The notes under the pieces are model-generated. The model saw only the letters and a program-made list of their open reading frames with translations. It was not told the DNA's origin and made no database searches. Below are positions 6,783 to 8,405 of a stretch of 8,405 nucleotides of DNA, piece by piece. The DNA is taken from contig JBGTBA010000033.1 in assembly GCA_041749595.1 (NCBI GenBank), positions 1 through 8,405 on the forward strand, given 5' to 3'. This stretch comes from Aurantibrevibacter sp041749595 (GTDB lineage: Bacteria > Bacteroidota > Bacteroidia > Flavobacteriales > Flavobacteriaceae). The position numbers and the translations under genes are program-made. Numbering within the stretch: position 1 is the stretch's first letter; every line of letters begins with the position of its first letter.

Positions 6783-7500
6783 TCTTCAAATCAATACAAC
6801 GCAAAATGTAAACTTAGCGTATAAAATTGCCGGTGTGGGCGAGCGAATTCTGGCTTTTTTAATTGATGGATTTATCATGTACCTGTATGCCATGTTGGTT
6901 GATCTTTTGGGCGATGCTATTAGCTATGTGTACCAAGATTCCTGGACCCAAAGAGGTTTGGTAGCCCTTGTTTTTTTACCGGCCATGTGTTATAGTTTGC
7001 TTATGCACAGTCTGTTCAATGGGCGAACGGTGGGGAAAATGTTGTTAAAGATCAGGGTGGTCAAGGTGGATGGCACCCCGGTGCTTTGGTCTAATTATTT
7101 GGTGCGATGGTTGCTGCGTTTAGTCGATATTTGGCTTTTTATTGGATCTATAGGTCTATTATCTATTTTATTTTCAGAAAAACGACAACGATTGGGTGAT
7201 GCTGCTGCAGGTACTGTCGTAATTGGTACAAAACACACGGCAAAAATTTCCCACACCATTTTGGAGGAGGTACAAGAAACATATGTCCCCGTATTTATAA
7301 ATGTTACCCAACTTACGGATAAGGATATGCGACTCATAAAGGACACCTACCGAATTGCAAGGGAAAGTAACGATTATAGAACAATGAAGGCGCTACGGGA
7401 CAAAGTGGAAAGTATTTTGAACACAGGTTCTGCCTTGTACGATCTCCAATACCTGGAAACCGTACTAAAAGATTATAATTTTTATACGCAGAAGTTTTAA
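6775..7500 (+). CDS. RDD family membrane protein
   Basis: This is a 241-residue inner-membrane protein. The RDD domain spans about residues 14-152, with the expected landmarks: GERILAFLIDGFI (22-34; Arg24 and Asp31), FNGRTVGKMLLKIRVV (81-96) and RQRLGDAAAGTVVI (137-150). Hydrophobic spans lie at about 26-47, 62-80 and 112-133. A soluble C-terminal tail of about 90 residues follows (YVPVFINVTQLTDKDMRLIK and onward), charged and helical, probably cytosolic. RDD proteins are of unsettled function (a transport role has been proposed for some) and are recurrent neighbours of SpoIIM-MoxR-DUF58 clusters. It is transcribed away from that operon from a 37-nt shared intergenic region, so the two sides are probably co-regulated. 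The ATG at 6775 is the first in frame and fits the domain start. Confidence 0.93.
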   Translation: MSNLQINTTQNVNLAYKIAGVGERILAFLIDGFIMYLYAMLVDLLGDAISYVYQDSWTQRGLVALVFLPAMCYSLLMHSLFNGRTVGKMLLKIRVVKVDGTPVLWSNYLVRWLLRLVDIWLFIGSIGLLSILFSEKRQRLGDAAAGTVVIGTKHTAKISHTILEEVQETYVPVFINVTQLTDKDMRLIKDTYRIARESNDYRTMKALRDKVESILNTGSALYDLQYLETVLKDYNFYTQKF

Positions 7501-7773
7501 TAGTGCCTTTTGTGATTGGCCTGAAAGGAACCGCTGCCTAAAACCGGATTTTTATCGGATTGGATATAGGATTACAGAACGTGTTAAAAATAATATTTTC
7601 CCAATAAAAGCAACCCCGGCAGTAAAATGTATCTATGTACTGATAATCAAGAATGGATTTGAGGGAGCAATCAAAAAAAAGAACAAGCTTCCCAAAGAAA
7701 ACCATCTCGGATTTTTTTAAGAGGCCAAGTAAAATAAATTCATTAATAATCCAACTATTTTGAACTTCTACTT
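7501..7773. other. Gene-poor spacer with a possible gene-end remnant
   Basis: No gene-length frame is open here. On the minus strand, a frame ending at the TAA at 7497-7499 (overlapping the RDD stop) reads as about 24 protein-like residues (SDKNPVLGSGSFQANHKRHY at its end), with a stop just upstream, so it could be the decayed end of an old gene. The plus strand has only tiny frames. A weak CCGGAT/ATCGG stem near 7542-7556 is not followed by a T tract, so I do not call a terminator for the RDD gene. No convincing promoter pair for the downstream fasciclin gene was found. Confidence 0.4.
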
Positions 7774-8289
7774 CTGAAAAAACAGCCCAGCTCTAACACT
7801 TTTTTTCTTCTTCCCTTTTTTGTCCTGTTTTTTATTTCCTGCAGCAACAATGATGGGGCAGATATCCCAACAGCCACAGAAAACATTGTGCAATTGGCCG
7901 TTGCCAATGCAAACCTCTCTACCCTGGTGACCGCATTGCAGCGCACCGATCTGGTTTCGGCACTGGAAGGCAATGGACCATTTACGGTATTGGTGCCCAC
8001 CAATGCCGCTTTTAACACCTTTTTTATTGCAAATGGTTTTTCCGGAGTGGATCAGGTCCCTGTTGAACTTTTGAAACAGATTTTATTGAACCATGTCTTA
8101 GGGGCGACAATAAGGTCTAGTGACTTTGCTGGTTTTCAAAGTGGATATGCCAAAACCTTGGCAAATGGCATTTCAACTGGTACAAAAATAAGCCTTTACT
8201 TTGATGCCAATCAAGGGATTACATTTAATGGTGTATCGGAGGTTACTTCTGGAGGTGCCAATTTAATTTTGACTAACGTCAAAACTTGA
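7774..8289 (+). CDS. Fasciclin (FAS1) domain lipoprotein, start unusual and 3' end truncated
   Basis: From a CTG at 7774 the frame encodes 171 residues. It begins LKKQPSSNTFFLLPFFVLFF, a typical lipoprotein signal peptide, with Cys at residue 23 (FFIS-C) followed by SNNDGAD, a polar and acidic linker as in exported flavobacterial lipoproteins. A single FAS1 domain follows (about 36-171), with the H1 box FTVLVPTNAAF (70-80) and H2 box LLNHVLG (104-110). FAS1 domains mediate adhesion at cell surfaces. No ATG, GTG or TTG exists in frame between the upstream stops (7744-7749) and the signal peptide; the first GTG (7888) lies inside the FAS1 domain and would remove the signal. The 3' end stops at GGANLILTNVKT, lacking the closing strand (usually like NGxIHxID-VLLP). 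It may be translated from CTG or be a decaying gene. Confidence 0.6.
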   Translation: MKKQPSSNTFFLLPFFVLFFISCSNNDGADIPTATENIVQLAVANANLSTLVTALQRTDLVSALEGNGPFTVLVPTNAAFNTFFIANGFSGVDQVPVELLKQILLNHVLGATIRSSDFAGFQSGYAKTLANGISTGTKISLYFDANQGITFNGVSEVTSGGANLILTNVKT

Positions 8290-8298
8290 TATTGATAA

Positions 8299-8405
8299 TC
8301 AATTAGTTACAAAATCAAGTTCATCAGCTGTGATTTCAAATTTAGCGATTTGTTTTTTCATTCTTTTAACCAGCCCGAGTTTTCTTTTTTGGTCAAGGAA
8401 CAGAT
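8299..8405 (-). CDS. C-terminal fragment of a minus-strand gene leaving the window
   Basis: A minus-strand frame is open from the window edge to a TGA at 8299-8301 and encodes 34 residues, beginning LFLDQKRKLGLVKRMKKQIA and ending KFEITADELDFVTN. It is basic then acidic, strongly helical, and reads like real protein. The stretch IAKFEITADEL resembles the linker after the N-terminal coiled coil in H-NS-type nucleoid proteins (a pattern like I.E.GLTAEDL), but an H-NS protein would normally continue into a DNA-binding domain, which is absent here. An internal ATG at 8361-8363 could start a 20-residue peptide. The gene converges on the truncated fasciclin gene with only 9 nt between the stop codons. 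Family assignment is tentative. Confidence 0.4.
   Translation of the reverse strand, partial: LFLDQKRKLGLVKRMKKQIAKFEITADELDFVTN

Noticed and set aside
7542..7556. Possible terminator after the RDD gene
   Set aside because: The CCGGAT/ATCGG stem is short with a bulge, and no T tract follows it on either strand.
7888..8289. GTG at 7888 as the fasciclin gene start
   Set aside because: It would begin inside the FAS1 domain and discard an in-frame signal peptide and lipobox that are clearly coding.
8282..8405. Plus-strand frame continuing past the fasciclin stop if shifted by one base
   Set aside because: It stays open to the window edge, but its sequence (Ser-rich then hydrophobic) does not resemble the missing FAS1 strand and is better explained as the antisense of the minus-strand gene fragment.
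1..8405. CRISPR arrays, tRNA or rRNA genes and insertion sequences
   Set aside because: No regularly spaced direct repeats, cloverleaf pattern, rRNA-like sequence, transposase or flanking terminal inverted repeats were found on reading both strands.

Overview
The window looks like a chromosomal segment from a member of the Bacteroidota, most likely Flavobacteriaceae. Three things point there: AT-rich DNA with few Shine-Dalgarno-like sites, a Bacteroidota-type promoter (TTG, 19-nt spacer, TAnnTTTG-like box), and the arrangement SpoIIM / membrane protein / DUF4129 / DUF4350 / MoxR / DUF58 with a divergent RDD gene, which I recognise from flavobacterial genomes.

The centre (557-6737, minus strand) is one tightly packed six-gene operon. 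In transcription order it encodes a SpoIIM-family membrane protein, a six-pass membrane protein, a DUF4129 protein with a signal peptide and one membrane helix, a DUF4350 protein, a MoxR AAA+ ATPase and a DUF58 protein. Neighbouring genes overlap by 35 and 4 nt, or are separated by 2, 1 and 28 nt, so co-transcription and translational coupling are likely. A 37-nt gap separates the operon from a divergent RDD-family gene (6775-7500), and promoter-like boxes are visible for both directions. Together the seven proteins look like a membrane-anchored MoxR machine: a cytosolic ATPase with its DUF58 partner, two bitopic or periplasmic proteins and three multi-pass proteins. Its substrate is not known to me and cannot be read from the sequence.

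The left end (1-556) holds a possible 73-residue gene or remnant, an unusual palindromic GC-richer element that also reads as a peptide, and an intrinsic terminator facing the minus-strand transcripts. The right end (7501-8405) begins with about 270 nt without a convincing gene. It then holds a fasciclin (FAS1) lipoprotein gene that lacks an ordinary start codon and is cut short at its 3' end, followed by the C-terminal end of a minus-strand gene that leaves the window. The right end therefore looks rearranged or decaying, while the central operon looks intact.

I see no tRNA, rRNA, CRISPR array, insertion sequence or complete prophage gene.
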